From the NCBI RefSeq assembly GCF_029714365.1, contig NZ_CP121659.1:3185001-3249000 (forward strand): a DNA stretch of 64,000 nt, given 5' to 3'. Within the stretch, counting starts at the first letter, position 1. The number at the start of each line of letters is the position of its first letter. Shown in pieces: positions 27,835 to 37,202 of this stretch. A program made the position numbers and the translations under genes. Origin of the DNA: Sinorhizobium terangae. Its GTDB lineage: Bacteria > Pseudomonadota > Alphaproteobacteria > Rhizobiales > Rhizobiaceae. Below the pieces are notes generated by a model. The model had not been told where the DNA came from and searched no databases. It saw nothing but the letters and a program-made list of their open reading frames with translations.

Positions 27835-30800
27835 ATGAATCAGGTCATCCGCTTCCTTCGGTCCGCGCTGCGCTTTATCCTTGCCGGCCTCGGCACTCTT
27901 GTGGTCCTGCTCCTCCTCGTCATCGCCCTGGTCGGCTTCACGACGCCCGGCGCGCGGCTCGTCGCCTGGGCAATCGAGAAATATGCCGCAACGCCCGACC
28001 AGATCGTCCGCATCTCGGATCCGAGCGCCCTGCTGACCGGTGATTTCAAGGCCGGCTCGGTCACGCTTTTCGACGGAAAGGGGATCTATGCGGAGATCCG
28101 CGATCTGTCGGTCAACTGGTCGCCGGTCGAGCTATTGTCCATGCGGTTCAATGCGAACCATATTTCGGCGGGCTCGATCCGCGTCGAACGCACGCCCATT
28201 CCCTCGACCGAGACAAGGGAGGTGCGGAGGAGTTTCGCACTGCCGGTCGAGGTCAAGATCGACGCCTTCGATCTCAAGGAGATCATGATCGGCAAGGCGA
28301 TTGCCGGCGAGGATCAGTTCCTGACCGCGCGCGGCAACGTGAACGCCACGAATTCGAGCATCGCCCTTGCCTTCGATGCCACCGAACGCGATCGCCCCGA
28401 GGCGCACGCCGTCGCTGATATTCTCTTCAATCCGGCCGGCAATCAACTGAAGCTGGAAGCGAAGGTCGCCGAACCGAAGGGCGGACTGCTCGCCAAACTG
28501 CTCCGCTTGCCGGGCGAACCGGCTGTCGACATCACCTTGACCGGAGAAGGCCCGCTTTCCGATTGGGCCGGATCGGGCACAGCCTCGCTCGACGGCAACG
28601 AAACCCTCCGGCTCGATGGGCGCCATGTGCAGGCCGCGGACGGCATGCACCGGTTGACCCTCGCTGGCGGTGGTGCCCTCGTGCCGCTCGTGCCGGCGGT
28701 GTTCAAACCGCTGTTCGAGGGGACAACGAAGATCGACGTGACGGCCGCCTTCGATGGATCGAGCAAGGTGGAGATCGAGGCCGGCAGGGTTTCGACCGGC
28801 GCACTGACGCTTGACGCATCCGGCATCGTCAACAGCAAGGGCGAAAACAATCTTCAGGCAAGCCTTGCAGGCACCAGCGGCGCCATCGACTTCCGCTGGC
28901 CGCTGCGGGAAGGCGAGTTGCGCGCGCTGATCAACACCGCCAATCTCTCGCTGATCGGCGACGGACAATCGGCGATCCTCGACATCGCTGGCGATATCCC
29001 TTCGCTCTCCCTGCCGGAGATGAGCCTTGGCGCCGTTCGGCTTTCGGCGCAAAGCGACGCCTTCAATCTGCAAACACAGTCGGGATCGCTGAAGACGACG
29101 GTCGAGGTCGGCGAGAGCCGTTTTGAAAGCGCCGATCTCGACCGGGCGATCAAGGCGCCCGTGAAGCTCGACGGAACGATTGACGTCGGGCCGGAGAACA
29201 TTCGTTTCGATCCGCTGACGATCGAAAGCGCAAGCATCGGCGGCAGCATCACCGGCAACCTGAACCGCGCCGATACGACGGTCGAGGCGGCCTTCAAGCT
29301 GTTCGCGGTACCCGGCGTTCTGCCGCCCGGCATCGCCGCAAAGTTCGACAACACGATCGCGGTGACAGGAAGCGTCGCGACCGGGGAGGACGGCAGCGTC
29401 CGGCTGAGCGGCCTCGAAGTCAAATCCGGTCCCCTCGATGCCTCGGGCACCATGACGCTCGCCGACGGCGCACTGACCGCGGATATCGAGGGCAATCTGC
29501 CCGATCTCGGAAGGCTTATCGCCGACGCCCGGGGTGCGGCGGCGTTCCGCGCTTCGCTCTCGGGTCCGCTCAACGGACTCGGCATCAAGGCGGAAATGAC
29601 CTCCAGCGGCGCAACGCTGGCCGGCCGCACGCTGGAAGATCTCAGAATCAACGCCGATGCGACGGCGGCGCCGAGCAACCCACAAGCCAAGCTGACCGCG
29701 ACCGGCGCGCTTGGCGGCCAGGCGATCAACGCCCGGGCCGATGTGGTCTCCGAGAACGGCCGCACCTCGATCCCGACCCTGGAAGCGACGGTCGGCGACA
29801 ACCGGCTGACCGGCGCGCTCAACCTGACGCCCGACTTCAAGCCGGACGGCACGATCGACTTCACCCTGCCCGATCTCGGCCTCTTGGCCGCCATGGCCGG
29901 CCAGACGGCGTCCGGCGATCTCGCCGGTTCCGCAACAGTCCGCACCGTCAATGGCATTACGTCGATCGCGCTCAAGGCGAGCGGCGGCAGCATCAGCCGC
30001 GATGCGCTGACGATTGCCAAGCCCACCGCCGACATCACCATCGCCGATATCGCCAAGCTGGCGATCCGAGCAAAGATCGGCGCGGAAAGTCTCGGACAGG
30101 GAGAAAACCGCCTCTCGGGCCTCACTCTCGCCTTCGAGCAGCAGGCAGAACGGACCGGCTTCACGATCGATGCGGCCTACGACGGCGCGCCGGTTGCTGC
30201 CACCGGCGATCTCGTCAGCAATGCCGGTCGCACGGAGATCCGCCTGGCATCCCTCTCGGCGACGCCGAAGCGAGTCCCGCTGCAGCTTGCCGCGCCGACG
30301 ACAATCGCCATCGAAAGCGGCGTTGTTCGCCTCGACGATCTCACCATTCTCGCGTCGGACGGCGCAATTGTCGTTGCCGGCACCGCCGGCGATGAGCTGG
30401 ACATCTCGGCGCAAATCAACGCGCTCCCCGCCACCCTGATCAACACCTTCGCCCCGACGCTTGGCGCCGAGGGCGCGATCGGCGGCACCGTCAATGTTAG
30501 CGGGGCGGCAGCCGCGCCGGTGGTCGGATACGATCTCGTCTGGAACGGCGCCTCCATTGCGTCGGTTCGCTCCGCCGGCATCGTCGCACAAGACGTCACC
30601 GCGAAAGGCACGATCACGGTCGCCGAAGGCGATGTCCGCTTCGATCCGCTGACGATCGAAAGCGGCGCCTTCCGTGGCAACGTCACCGGCCGCCTCAACC
30701 GCGCGAATGCAACCGCCGCTGCCGACTTCAAGCTCTTCGCCGAACCGCATCTGCTGCCGCCCAACCTTGCCACGAAATTCGACCGGACGATCGCGATCTC

Positions 30801-33800
30801 CGGCAAGGTCGAGACCGGCGAAGGCGGCAGCGTCCGGCTGAGCGCGCTTGATCTCTCGTCCGGCACCTTTGACGCCACCGGCACCGCCGCGCTTGCCGAT
30901 GGCGCGCTGACCGCCGCAATCGAAGGCACGCTCCCCAACCTCGGCAAATTGCTGGCGGACGCTGAGGGCAACGTGGCGTTCAACGCCGACATCTCCGGCC
31001 CGCTCAACGAACTCGGCATCAAGGCTCAGATGACCTCCAGCGGCGCGACGCTGGCCGGCCGCAGCCTGACGGACCTGGCGATCAATGCCGACGTGACAGC
31101 CAAGCCCGGCAGCCCGCAGGCCAAGCTGACCGCGACCGGCGCGCTCGGCGGCCAGGCGATCGATGTGCGTGCCGACGTGGTCTCCGAGAACGGCCGCACG
31201 ACGATCCCGACCTTGCAGGCAAGGATCGGCGACAACCGGCTGACTGGCGCGCTCAACCTGACGCCCGACTTCAAGCCGGATGGCACGATCGACTTCAACC
31301 TGCCCGATCTCGGCCTCTTGGCCGCCATGGCTGGCCAGACCGCATCCGGCGATCTCGCCGGTTCCGCGACGGTGCGCACCGTCAACGGCGTCACCTCGAT
31401 CGCGCTCAAGGCAAGCGGCGGCAGCATCAAGCGCGACGCCTTGACGATCGCAAAACCTGTCGCGGACATCAGCATTGCCGATGTCGCCAAGCTGGCGATC
31501 CGAGGCAAGATCGGCGCGGAGAGTCTCGGACAGGGAGAAAACCGCCTCTCGGGCCTCACTCTCGCCTTCGAGCAGCAGGCAGAACGGACCGGCTTCACGA
31601 TCGATGCGGCCTACGACGGCGCGCCGGTTGCTGCCACCGGCGATCTCGTCAGCAATGCCGGTCGCACGGAGATCCGCCTGGCATCCCTCTCGGCGACGCC
31701 GAAGCGAGTCCCGCTGCAGCTTGCCGCGCCGACGACAATCGCCATCGAAAGCGGCGTTGTTCGCCTCGACGATCTCACCATTCTCGCGTCGGACGGCGCA
31801 ATTGTCGTTGCCGGCACCGCCGGCGATGAGCTGGACATCTCGGCGCAAATCAACGCGCTCCCCGCCACCCTGATCAACACCTTCGCCCCGACGCTTGGCG
31901 CCGAGGGCGCGATCGGCGGCACCGTCAATGTTAGCGGGGCGGCAGCCGCGCCGGTGGTCGGATACGATCTCGTCTGGAACGGCGCCTCCATTGCGTCGGT
32001 TCGCTCCGCCGGCATCGTCGCACAAGACGTCACCGCGAAAGGCACGATCACGGTCGCCGAAGGCGATGTCCGCTTCGATCCGCTGACGATCGAAAGCGGC
32101 GCCTTCCGTGGCAACGTCACCGGCCGCCTCAACCGCGCGAATGCAACCGCCGCTGCCGACTTCAAGCTCTTCGCCGAACCGCATCTGCTGCCGCCCAACC
32201 TTGCCACGAAATTCGACCGGACGATCGCGATCTCCGGCAAGGTCGAGACCGGCGAAGGCGGCAGCGTCCGGCTGAGCGCGCTTGATCTCTCGTCCGGCAC
32301 CTTTGACGCCACCGGCACCGCCGCGCTTGCCGATGGCGCGCTGACCGCCGCAATCGAAGGCACGCTCCCCAACCTCGGCAAATTGCTGGCGGACGCTGAG
32401 GGCAACGTGGCGTTCAACGCCGACATCTCCGGCCCGCTCAACGAACTCGGCATCAAGGCTCAGATGACCTCCAGCGGCGCGACGCTGGCCGGCCGCAGCC
32501 TGACGGACCTGGCGATCAATGCCGACGTGACAGCCAAGCCCGGCAGCCCGCAGGCCAAGCTGACCGCGACCGGCGCGCTCGGCGGCCAGGCGATCGATGT
32601 GCGTGCCGACGTGGTCTCCGAGAACGGCCGCACGACGATCCCGACCTTGCAGGCAAGGATCGGCGACAACCGGCTGACTGGCGCGCTCAACCTGACGCCC
32701 GACTTCAAGCCGGATGGCACGATCGACTTCAACCTGCCCGATCTCGGCCTCTTGGCCGCCATGGCTGGCCAGACCGCATCCGGCGATCTCGCCGGTTCCG
32801 CGACGGTGCGCACCGTCAACGGCGTCACCTCGATCGCGCTCAAGGCAAGCGGCGGCAGCATCAAGCGCGACGCCTTGACGATCGCAAAACCTGTCGCGGA
32901 CATCAGCATTGCCGATGTCGCAGCGCTCGCGATCCGGGGCAGCATCCGGGCGGACAGCATCGCGCAGGGGCAGAATCGCGTTTCCGGCCTCAATCTCGCT
33001 TTCGAGCGACAGGCGGGCAGGACAGGTTTTTCGATCGACGGAAACTATGATGGCGGACCGCTGGCGGCCAGGGGCGATCTTTCGAGCGCTGCCGGCCGCA
33101 CGGAAATCCGCCTTGCCTCCTTCTCGGCGACGCCGAAGCGACTTCCGTTGAAGCTCGCCGAGCCGACCGTTGTGGCGATCGATAACGGCGTCGTGCGTCT
33201 CATGGACCTCGTCATTCAGGCGTCCCGAGGTACGATCACAATCACCGGCACAGCGGGGGAAAAGCTCGACCTTTCGGCACGATTGAACGCGATGCCCGCC
33301 GCTCTGATCAACACCTTCGCACCCACCCTTGGCGCCGAAGGCACGATCGCCGGAACGGTTGACGTCGATGGCACCCCGGCAGCACCGGTGGTCGGATACG
33401 ATCTCAAATGGAGCGGCGCTTCCTTGGCGCAGGTGCGTTCGGCTGGCGTCAGCGCGGTCGACATTACCGCCAAAGGTCGGCTCGTCGACAATCGCGTCAC
33501 GCTCGATACCGTATTGTCGGGCGCTTCCGGGCTTTCCATCAGGGGCGGCGGCAGCGTCGAGCTTGGCGGCACGATGCCTCTTTCGATGAAATTCTCCGGC
33601 AACGTGCCCTTCGCGCTGCTTGCCGGTATCATGGCGGAAAACGGCTTCACGCTCACAGGCTCGGCAACGATCGATCTCTCGGTTTCCGGCCCGGCGAAGG
33701 CTCCGCAGATCTCCGGGACGATCACGACCGCCGGTGGCCGGCTGGTCGACGTCCGGCGCAATCTCGCTTTCAACGACATCGCAGCAAATGTCACACTCGA

Positions 33801-34884
33801 CGGCAGGCAGGCGACGATTTCGAGGCTCTCCACCAATCTTGCCGCGGGCGGCTCGATCGAGGCGAGCGGGACCGTCGGGACTGCGGCCGGTTCCGGTTTC
33901 CCTGCGGATTTGAGGATCCGCCTCAACAACGCCACCTATGTCGACGGCACGCTCTTTACCGCAAACCTCGCCGGCGACCTGACGCTGAGAGGTCCGCTGG
34001 TCGCCACTCCCGTGCTCGGCGGCAGGCTGACGATCCGCCGCGCGGCAATCACCGTTCCAGAAAAACTGCCCACCTCTCTATCCGAGATCGACATCAAGCA
34101 CAGGAACGCCCCGGCCAAAGTGCAGCAGATGGCAAGGAGCGTTCGCAGGGATACTTCCGCGGGCGCCGGGGTCCAGGCTCAGGGCGTCATTGCGTTCGAC
34201 CTTGTCGTCAGTGCTCCAGGACAGTTTTTCGTGCGCGGGCGCGGCATCGACGCTGAGCTCGGCGGCGAGCTGACGATCCGGGGCACAGCCGTGCAGCCGA
34301 TCGTTGCCGGCGGCTTCGACATGCGCCGCGGGCGGCTCGAAATTCTCGGCAAGCGCCTGACGTTTACGCGCGGGCGGATCGGTTTCGGCGGCGACCTGAT
34401 CCCGACGCTCGACCTCGACGCCACCTCGAGCGCCGGCTCGACGACCATCACCGTCAATGTCTCCGGGCTTGCCAACAATCCGCAGGTGACCTTCTCCTCC
34501 TCGCCGGCGCTGCCTCAGGATGAAATTCTGGCGCGCCTTATCTTCAACCGGTCCCTTTCCAACCTGTCGGCATTCCAGATCGCCCAGCTCGCCTCGGCCG
34601 TCAGCCAGCTCGCCGGCGGCGGTTCGACATCCGTGCTCGACGGTCTGCGCAACAAACTCGGCGTCGACGATCTCGACATCACGACCGATGAGAGCGGCAG
34701 CGCCCAGGTGCGCGCCGGCAAGTACCTCAACGACCGCACGTACCTCGAATTGCAGCAGGGCTCGGATTCGAGCTCCAGCAAGGCTGTGATCAATTTCGAT
34801 GTCGGAAGGGGCGTTAAGCTGAAGGGCGAAGCCGCAGGCGACGGCTCAGCTGCCGGCGGCGTGTTCTTCGAGAGGGAATATTAG
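27835..34884 (+). CDS. tamB: TamB/DUF490 translocation and assembly protein, very long, with tandem duplication
   Basis: A 2349-aa inner-membrane-anchored periplasmic protein, much longer than the roughly 1260 aa of E. coli TamB. The N terminus has one membrane helix (about residues 8-33, LRFILAGLGTLVVLLLLVIA). The body is a series of beta-rich AsmA/TamB repeats expected to form a hydrophobic groove between the two membranes. The conserved DUF490 C terminus is present (SSPALPQDEILARLIFNRSLSNLSAFQ, then YLELQQGSDSSSSKAVINFDV). Residues about 750-1700 consist of a 478-residue module present twice with no change visible over about 466 residues, plus a diverged copy before it and a partial diverged copy after it. 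It forms an operon with tamA. Confidence 0.93.
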   Translation: MNQVIRFLRSALRFILAGLGTLVVLLLLVIALVGFTTPGARLVAWAIEKYAATPDQIVRISDPSALLTGDFKAGSVTLFDGKGIYAEIRDLSVNWSPVELLSMRFNANHISAGSIRVERTPIPSTETREVRRSFALPVEVKIDAFDLKEIMIGKAIAGEDQFLTARGNVNATNSSIALAFDATERDRPEAHAVADILFNPAGNQLKLEAKVAEPKGGLLAKLLRLPGEPAVDITLTGEGPLSDWAGSGTASLDGNETLRLDGRHVQAADGMHRLTLAGGGALVPLVPAVFKPLFEGTTKIDVTAAFDGSSKVEIEAGRVSTGALTLDASGIVNSKGENNLQASLAGTSGAIDFRWPLREGELRALINTANLSLIGDGQSAILDIAGDIPSLSLPEMSLGAVRLSAQSDAFNLQTQSGSLKTTVEVGESRFESADLDRAIKAPVKLDGTIDVGPENIRFDPLTIESASIGGSITGNLNRADTTVEAAFKLFAVPGVLPPGIAAKFDNTIAVTGSVATGEDGSVRLSGLEVKSGPLDASGTMTLADGALTADIEGNLPDLGRLIADARGAAAFRASLSGPLNGLGIKAEMTSSGATLAGRTLEDLRINADATAAPSNPQAKLTATGALGGQAINARADVVSENGRTSIPTLEATVGDNRLTGALNLTPDFKPDGTIDFTLPDLGLLAAMAGQTASGDLAGSATVRTVNGITSIALKASGGSISRDALTIAKPTADITIADIAKLAIRAKIGAESLGQGENRLSGLTLAFEQQAERTGFTIDAAYDGAPVAATGDLVSNAGRTEIRLASLSATPKRVPLQLAAPTTIAIESGVVRLDDLTILASDGAIVVAGTAGDELDISAQINALPATLINTFAPTLGAEGAIGGTVNVSGAAAAPVVGYDLVWNGASIASVRSAGIVAQDVTAKGTITVAEGDVRFDPLTIESGAFRGNVTGRLNRANATAAADFKLFAEPHLLPPNLATKFDRTIAISGKVETGEGGSVRLSALDLSSGTFDATGTAALADGALTAAIEGTLPNLGKLLADAEGNVAFNADISGPLNELGIKAQMTSSGATLAGRSLTDLAINADVTAKPGSPQAKLTATGALGGQAIDVRADVVSENGRTTIPTLQARIGDNRLTGALNLTPDFKPDGTIDFNLPDLGLLAAMAGQTASGDLAGSATVRTVNGVTSIALKASGGSIKRDALTIAKPVADISIADVAKLAIRGKIGAESLGQGENRLSGLTLAFEQQAERTGFTIDAAYDGAPVAATGDLVSNAGRTEIRLASLSATPKRVPLQLAAPTTIAIESGVVRLDDLTILASDGAIVVAGTAGDELDISAQINALPATLINTFAPTLGAEGAIGGTVNVSGAAAAPVVGYDLVWNGASIASVRSAGIVAQDVTAKGTITVAEGDVRFDPLTIESGAFRGNVTGRLNRANATAAADFKLFAEPHLLPPNLATKFDRTIAISGKVETGEGGSVRLSALDLSSGTFDATGTAALADGALTAAIEGTLPNLGKLLADAEGNVAFNADISGPLNELGIKAQMTSSGATLAGRSLTDLAINADVTAKPGSPQAKLTATGALGGQAIDVRADVVSENGRTTIPTLQARIGDNRLTGALNLTPDFKPDGTIDFNLPDLGLLAAMAGQTASGDLAGSATVRTVNGVTSIALKASGGSIKRDALTIAKPVADISIADVAALAIRGSIRADSIAQGQNRVSGLNLAFERQAGRTGFSIDGNYDGGPLAARGDLSSAAGRTEIRLASFSATPKRLPLKLAEPTVVAIDNGVVRLMDLVIQASRGTITITGTAGEKLDLSARLNAMPAALINTFAPTLGAEGTIAGTVDVDGTPAAPVVGYDLKWSGASLAQVRSAGVSAVDITAKGRLVDNRVTLDTVLSGASGLSIRGGGSVELGGTMPLSMKFSGNVPFALLAGIMAENGFTLTGSATIDLSVSGPAKAPQISGTITTAGGRLVDVRRNLAFNDIAANVTLDGRQATISRLSTNLAAGGSIEASGTVGTAAGSGFPADLRIRLNNATYVDGTLFTANLAGDLTLRGPLVATPVLGGRLTIRRAAITVPEKLPTSLSEIDIKHRNAPAKVQQMARSVRRDTSAGAGVQAQGVIAFDLVVSAPGQFFVRGRGIDAELGGELTIRGTAVQPIVAGGFDMRRGRLEILGKRLTFTRGRIGFGGDLIPTLDLDATSSAGSTTITVNVSGLANNPQVTFSSSPALPQDEILARLIFNRSLSNLSAFQIAQLASAVSQLAGGGSTSVLDGLRNKLGVDDLDITTDESGSAQVRAGKYLNDRTYLELQQGSDSSSSKAVINFDVGRGVKLKGEAAGDGSAAGGVFFEREY
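30088..31487 (+). repeat. Tandem direct repeat inside tamB, copy 1
   Basis: About 1400 bases identical to copy 2, in the lines I compared and in the translated products. The repeat period is 1434 bases (478 codons), so the frame is kept. Immediately before it, at 30071-30087, three differences separate the two copies, which marks the left edge of identity. Confidence 0.93.
31522..32921 (+). repeat. Tandem direct repeat inside tamB, copy 2
   Basis: Second copy of the unit, 1434 bases downstream of the first. Identity ends at 32921, where copy 1 continues CAAGCTGGC and this copy continues AGCGCTCGC. Silent positions are as conserved as coding ones, which points to a recent duplication or gene conversion. 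Confidence 0.93.
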
Positions 34885-35040
34885 GACGAGGCAAAGATGG
34901 TTTCGGCTGCCCCTCCGTGGCTGTCTCTGCCGCGAGCGGGGAACCGGGACTGAGCCGCTGCGGCACGCTTCGCCCCCTTTTGGCCGGAGACTACTGCATC
35001 GCCCACACAATTCACTGCAAAATCAACCTTTCGAGCCGCC

Positions 35041-35826
35041 ATGCAAATGCAAGAGATCGATCTGCCGCCGGCGTTCCGTGACCGGCTTTCGGGCTATGCC
35101 TCAGAAAAAGACACGCTCGGTCAATCGGCGTCCACTGTGCTCCTGCTCAGGGCCGATGGCCAGCCCCCACTCGTCGTCAAACATGAAAAGTCAGGACCTT
35201 TTTCGGAATTGGAAAACGAGGCGGCGCGACTTGAATGGCTCGCAACACAGGGCCTGCCCTGTCCGCGAGTTCTCGGCCAGGCGCAGCATGCAGGGCAAAG
35301 CTGGCTGTTGATGGAAGCAATCGGGGGGATCGATCTTGCCTCCTCTCGCCTGTCGCCCGCCGAACGCATCGTCATTCTTGCCAACGCGCTGCGCAGCCTC
35401 CACCGCCTCGATCCGGCCAAATGTCCCTTCGATCACAGACTAAGAAACCGCATCGCCGCTGCAGAGGCGCGCATGGACGCCGGCCTTGTCGATGAAAACG
35501 ATTTCGACGACGAACGGCGGGAAAGGACGGCGCGAGAGCTCTTCGGCGAGCTGCAAGTACGAAGCCCGAAAGATGAGCAGTTGGTTGTGACACATGGCGA
35601 TGCCTGCTTGCCCAACATTGTCGCGCGCGGGGACCGATTCGCCGGTTTCATCGATTGCGGTCGCCTCGGAGTCGCGGATCTTCACCAGGACATCGCTCTG
35701 GCCTGCCGAAGCGTCAGCTACAATCTGGGAAAAGACTGGGTTCGGCCGTTTCTCGGCCGGTACGGCTTGCCGAATCCCGATCCGGAGAAGCTTTCCTTTT
35801 ACTGTCTTTTGGACGAGTTTTTCTAA
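35041..35826 (+). CDS. Aminoglycoside 3'-phosphotransferase-like protein, APH(3') family
   Basis: A 261-aa kinase-fold protein of the APH(3')-II type, the same length as the resistance enzymes. Lys47 in VVKHEK is the ATP lysine. The catalytic loop is VTHGDACLPNIV with Asp187, and the metal-binding Asp205 lies in FIDCGRLGVADLHQDIALA. The end FYCLLDEFF matches the C-terminal substrate-binding tail of the family. It would phosphorylate kanamycin/neomycin-type compounds, but a chromosomal copy without mobile neighbours may serve another substrate. Base composition looks like its surroundings. Confidence 0.9.
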   Translation: MQMQEIDLPPAFRDRLSGYASEKDTLGQSASTVLLLRADGQPPLVVKHEKSGPFSELENEAARLEWLATQGLPCPRVLGQAQHAGQSWLLMEAIGGIDLASSRLSPAERIVILANALRSLHRLDPAKCPFDHRLRNRIAAAEARMDAGLVDENDFDDERRERTARELFGELQVRSPKDEQLVVTHGDACLPNIVARGDRFAGFIDCGRLGVADLHQDIALACRSVSYNLGKDWVRPFLGRYGLPNPDPEKLSFYCLLDEFF

Positions 35827-35852
35827 AGTAGACGCGAAAGCGGACGGCCTCC

Positions 35853-35902
35853 GGCTCCCTTCCCACTCCCAACAAGGGGATTGGGAAGGGGTGAGCGGAG
35901 CC
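35853..35902. repeat. Imperfect palindrome between convergent genes
   Basis: Outer arms GGCTCC/GGAGCC and inner arms CCTTCCCA/TGGGAAGG flank an AACAAGGGGAT centre. It lies between the convergent ends of the APH-like and VOC genes and could act as a two-way transcription barrier. It resembles the other GC-rich repeats of this window in style. Confidence 0.55.
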
Positions 35903-35907
35903 TCGCA

Positions 35908-36384
35908 TCAAGCCGCATTTCGGTCGACTCCAAACGCGTCCACCACTTCGCTTTCGTCCATGGCGGTGAACAGCGCCCAGATATGTCCGAACGGGTCGAT
36001 GAGGGCGCCGACCCTGTCTCCCGTTGGCAACGTTTCGGCGGCATTGCGCAGGCTCGCGCCAGAACCGATCGCCCGTCCGAGCACCCGATCCACGTCGTCG
36101 ACATGGAGTTCAAGGATCGCCGCCGTCGTGCCGAGTGCATGCGGCGATCGCGGCCCGCCCAGGCCCGGCTCGGCGTCCCGTCGCGGATTGGCGCCAGCCA
36201 CCCGGAAGATGGAATCGCCGAGGCAGAGATCGGCGCTCGTCAGGATACCGCTCCACTCATGGCGCTGCAGAAGCTCGGCGCCGAAGACATCACGATAGAA
36301 GGCGATCGCTCGCTCCTCGTCCCCATGCCTGACGAACAGCTTTATGCAAATCTGCCGTGCCGGGCCGCCATTGTACATGGCCAT
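35908..36384 (-). CDS. VOC-superfamily protein (PhnB/glyoxalase-like)
   Basis: A 158-aa protein of the vicinal oxygen chelate fold. The start at 36384 (MAMYNGGPARQICIKLFVRHGDEERAIAFYRDVFGAELLQRH) has GGGAGG upstream. Two beta-alpha-beta-beta-beta modules are visible, the second with LELHVDDVDRVLGRAIGSGASL and RVGALIDPFGHIWALFT, as in PhnB-like proteins. Members range from metal enzymes to drug-binding proteins, and the substrate cannot be read here. It is monocistronic, convergent with the APH-like gene. Confidence 0.85.
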   Translation of the reverse strand: MAMYNGGPARQICIKLFVRHGDEERAIAFYRDVFGAELLQRHEWSGILTSADLCLGDSIFRVAGANPRRDAEPGLGGPRSPHALGTTAAILELHVDDVDRVLGRAIGSGASLRNAAETLPTGDRVGALIDPFGHIWALFTAMDESEVVDAFGVDRNAA

Positions 36385-36627
36385 GACAACCTCCCTGGAT
36401 CGCGATACGTGACCGGTTTGCAATGAATGAGAACGGATGCGGGCGGACGCCGCGCAGTCCTTCTGCCTCTCTTTTTCGCTGAGGTTGGATATCTTACAGG
36501 GAAACTAGAACAAATCAAGAACAAACTAGCTTGCGGCCCGCGAAAAAGGACAAGTACGGCGCGATCGCGCTTTGAGGTGCCGCATGATTCCTTGGGTCGG
36601 CTCCGATTCAGGAGACATGCAGCCGCG

Positions 36628-37062
36628 TCAGAACGCTCCACTCATCTTGCTGGTCTTCAGGAGGATGTTGGTCTCGGTCACGGTGATGCCGTCGATCAGC
36701 CGAATGCGCCTCAGCGTCTCGTCGAAGCTGACGAGGTCGCGATCCTCGAGCTCGGCGATGAAATCCCACCGCCCGTTGGTGCTGTGCAGCGCCCTGACCT
36801 GCGGCAGGCCGCGCAATTGATCCGCGACGCGATCGGCCATCTTGCCGTGAACCTCGATCATGACGACGGCGCGCATGCCGGAAGCCGGAATTTCGGACCC
36901 CGTGCGGATCGTGAAGGCCGCGATGGTTCCGTTTGCCACCAGCCGATCAATGCGCGCGGCAACGGTTGCGCGCGACACGCCCGTTATTGCCGAGAGCTTC
37001 GACACGGGTGTGCGCGCATTCTGTCTGAGCGCGCTGATAAGGGTTTGATCGAGATCGTCCAT
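36628..37062 (-). CDS. Lrp/AsnC-family transcriptional regulator
   Basis: A 144-aa regulator with an N-terminal helix-turn-helix (MDDLDQTLISALRQNARTPVSKLSAITGVSRATVAARIDRLVANGTI) and a C-terminal RAM ligand-binding domain (VMIEVHGKMADRVADQLRGLPQV and STNGRWDFIAELE). The ATG at 37062 is the family-like start; the frame is open further upstream without family similarity. It is divergent from arginase, with 140 bases between the start codons, so it most likely senses arginine or ornithine and controls the arginase-aminotransferase pair. Confidence 0.9.
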   Translation of the reverse strand: MDDLDQTLISALRQNARTPVSKLSAITGVSRATVAARIDRLVANGTIAAFTIRTGSEIPASGMRAVVMIEVHGKMADRVADQLRGLPQVRALHSTNGRWDFIAELEDRDLVSFDETLRRIRLIDGITVTETNILLKTSKMSGAF

Positions 37063-37202
37063 GTTTGCAATTTGCCAGATTCGTCTTATCAATACGGCAA
37101 CAATAGCCTTCCAATCGACAGTTTTCCATCTTTTTGCTGTCATGCCTTTTGACGATAATCCGCGCCACTCTCGCGGGAATTAGAGGAAGGAAAAGGGCGG
37201 AA

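Noticed and set aside
28132..32184. A 1350-codon open frame on the minus strand opposite tamB
   Set aside because: It mirrors the TamB repeats, is rich in Arg, Asp and Gly, and has no recognisable domain. It also contains the same internal duplication, as an antisense shadow would.
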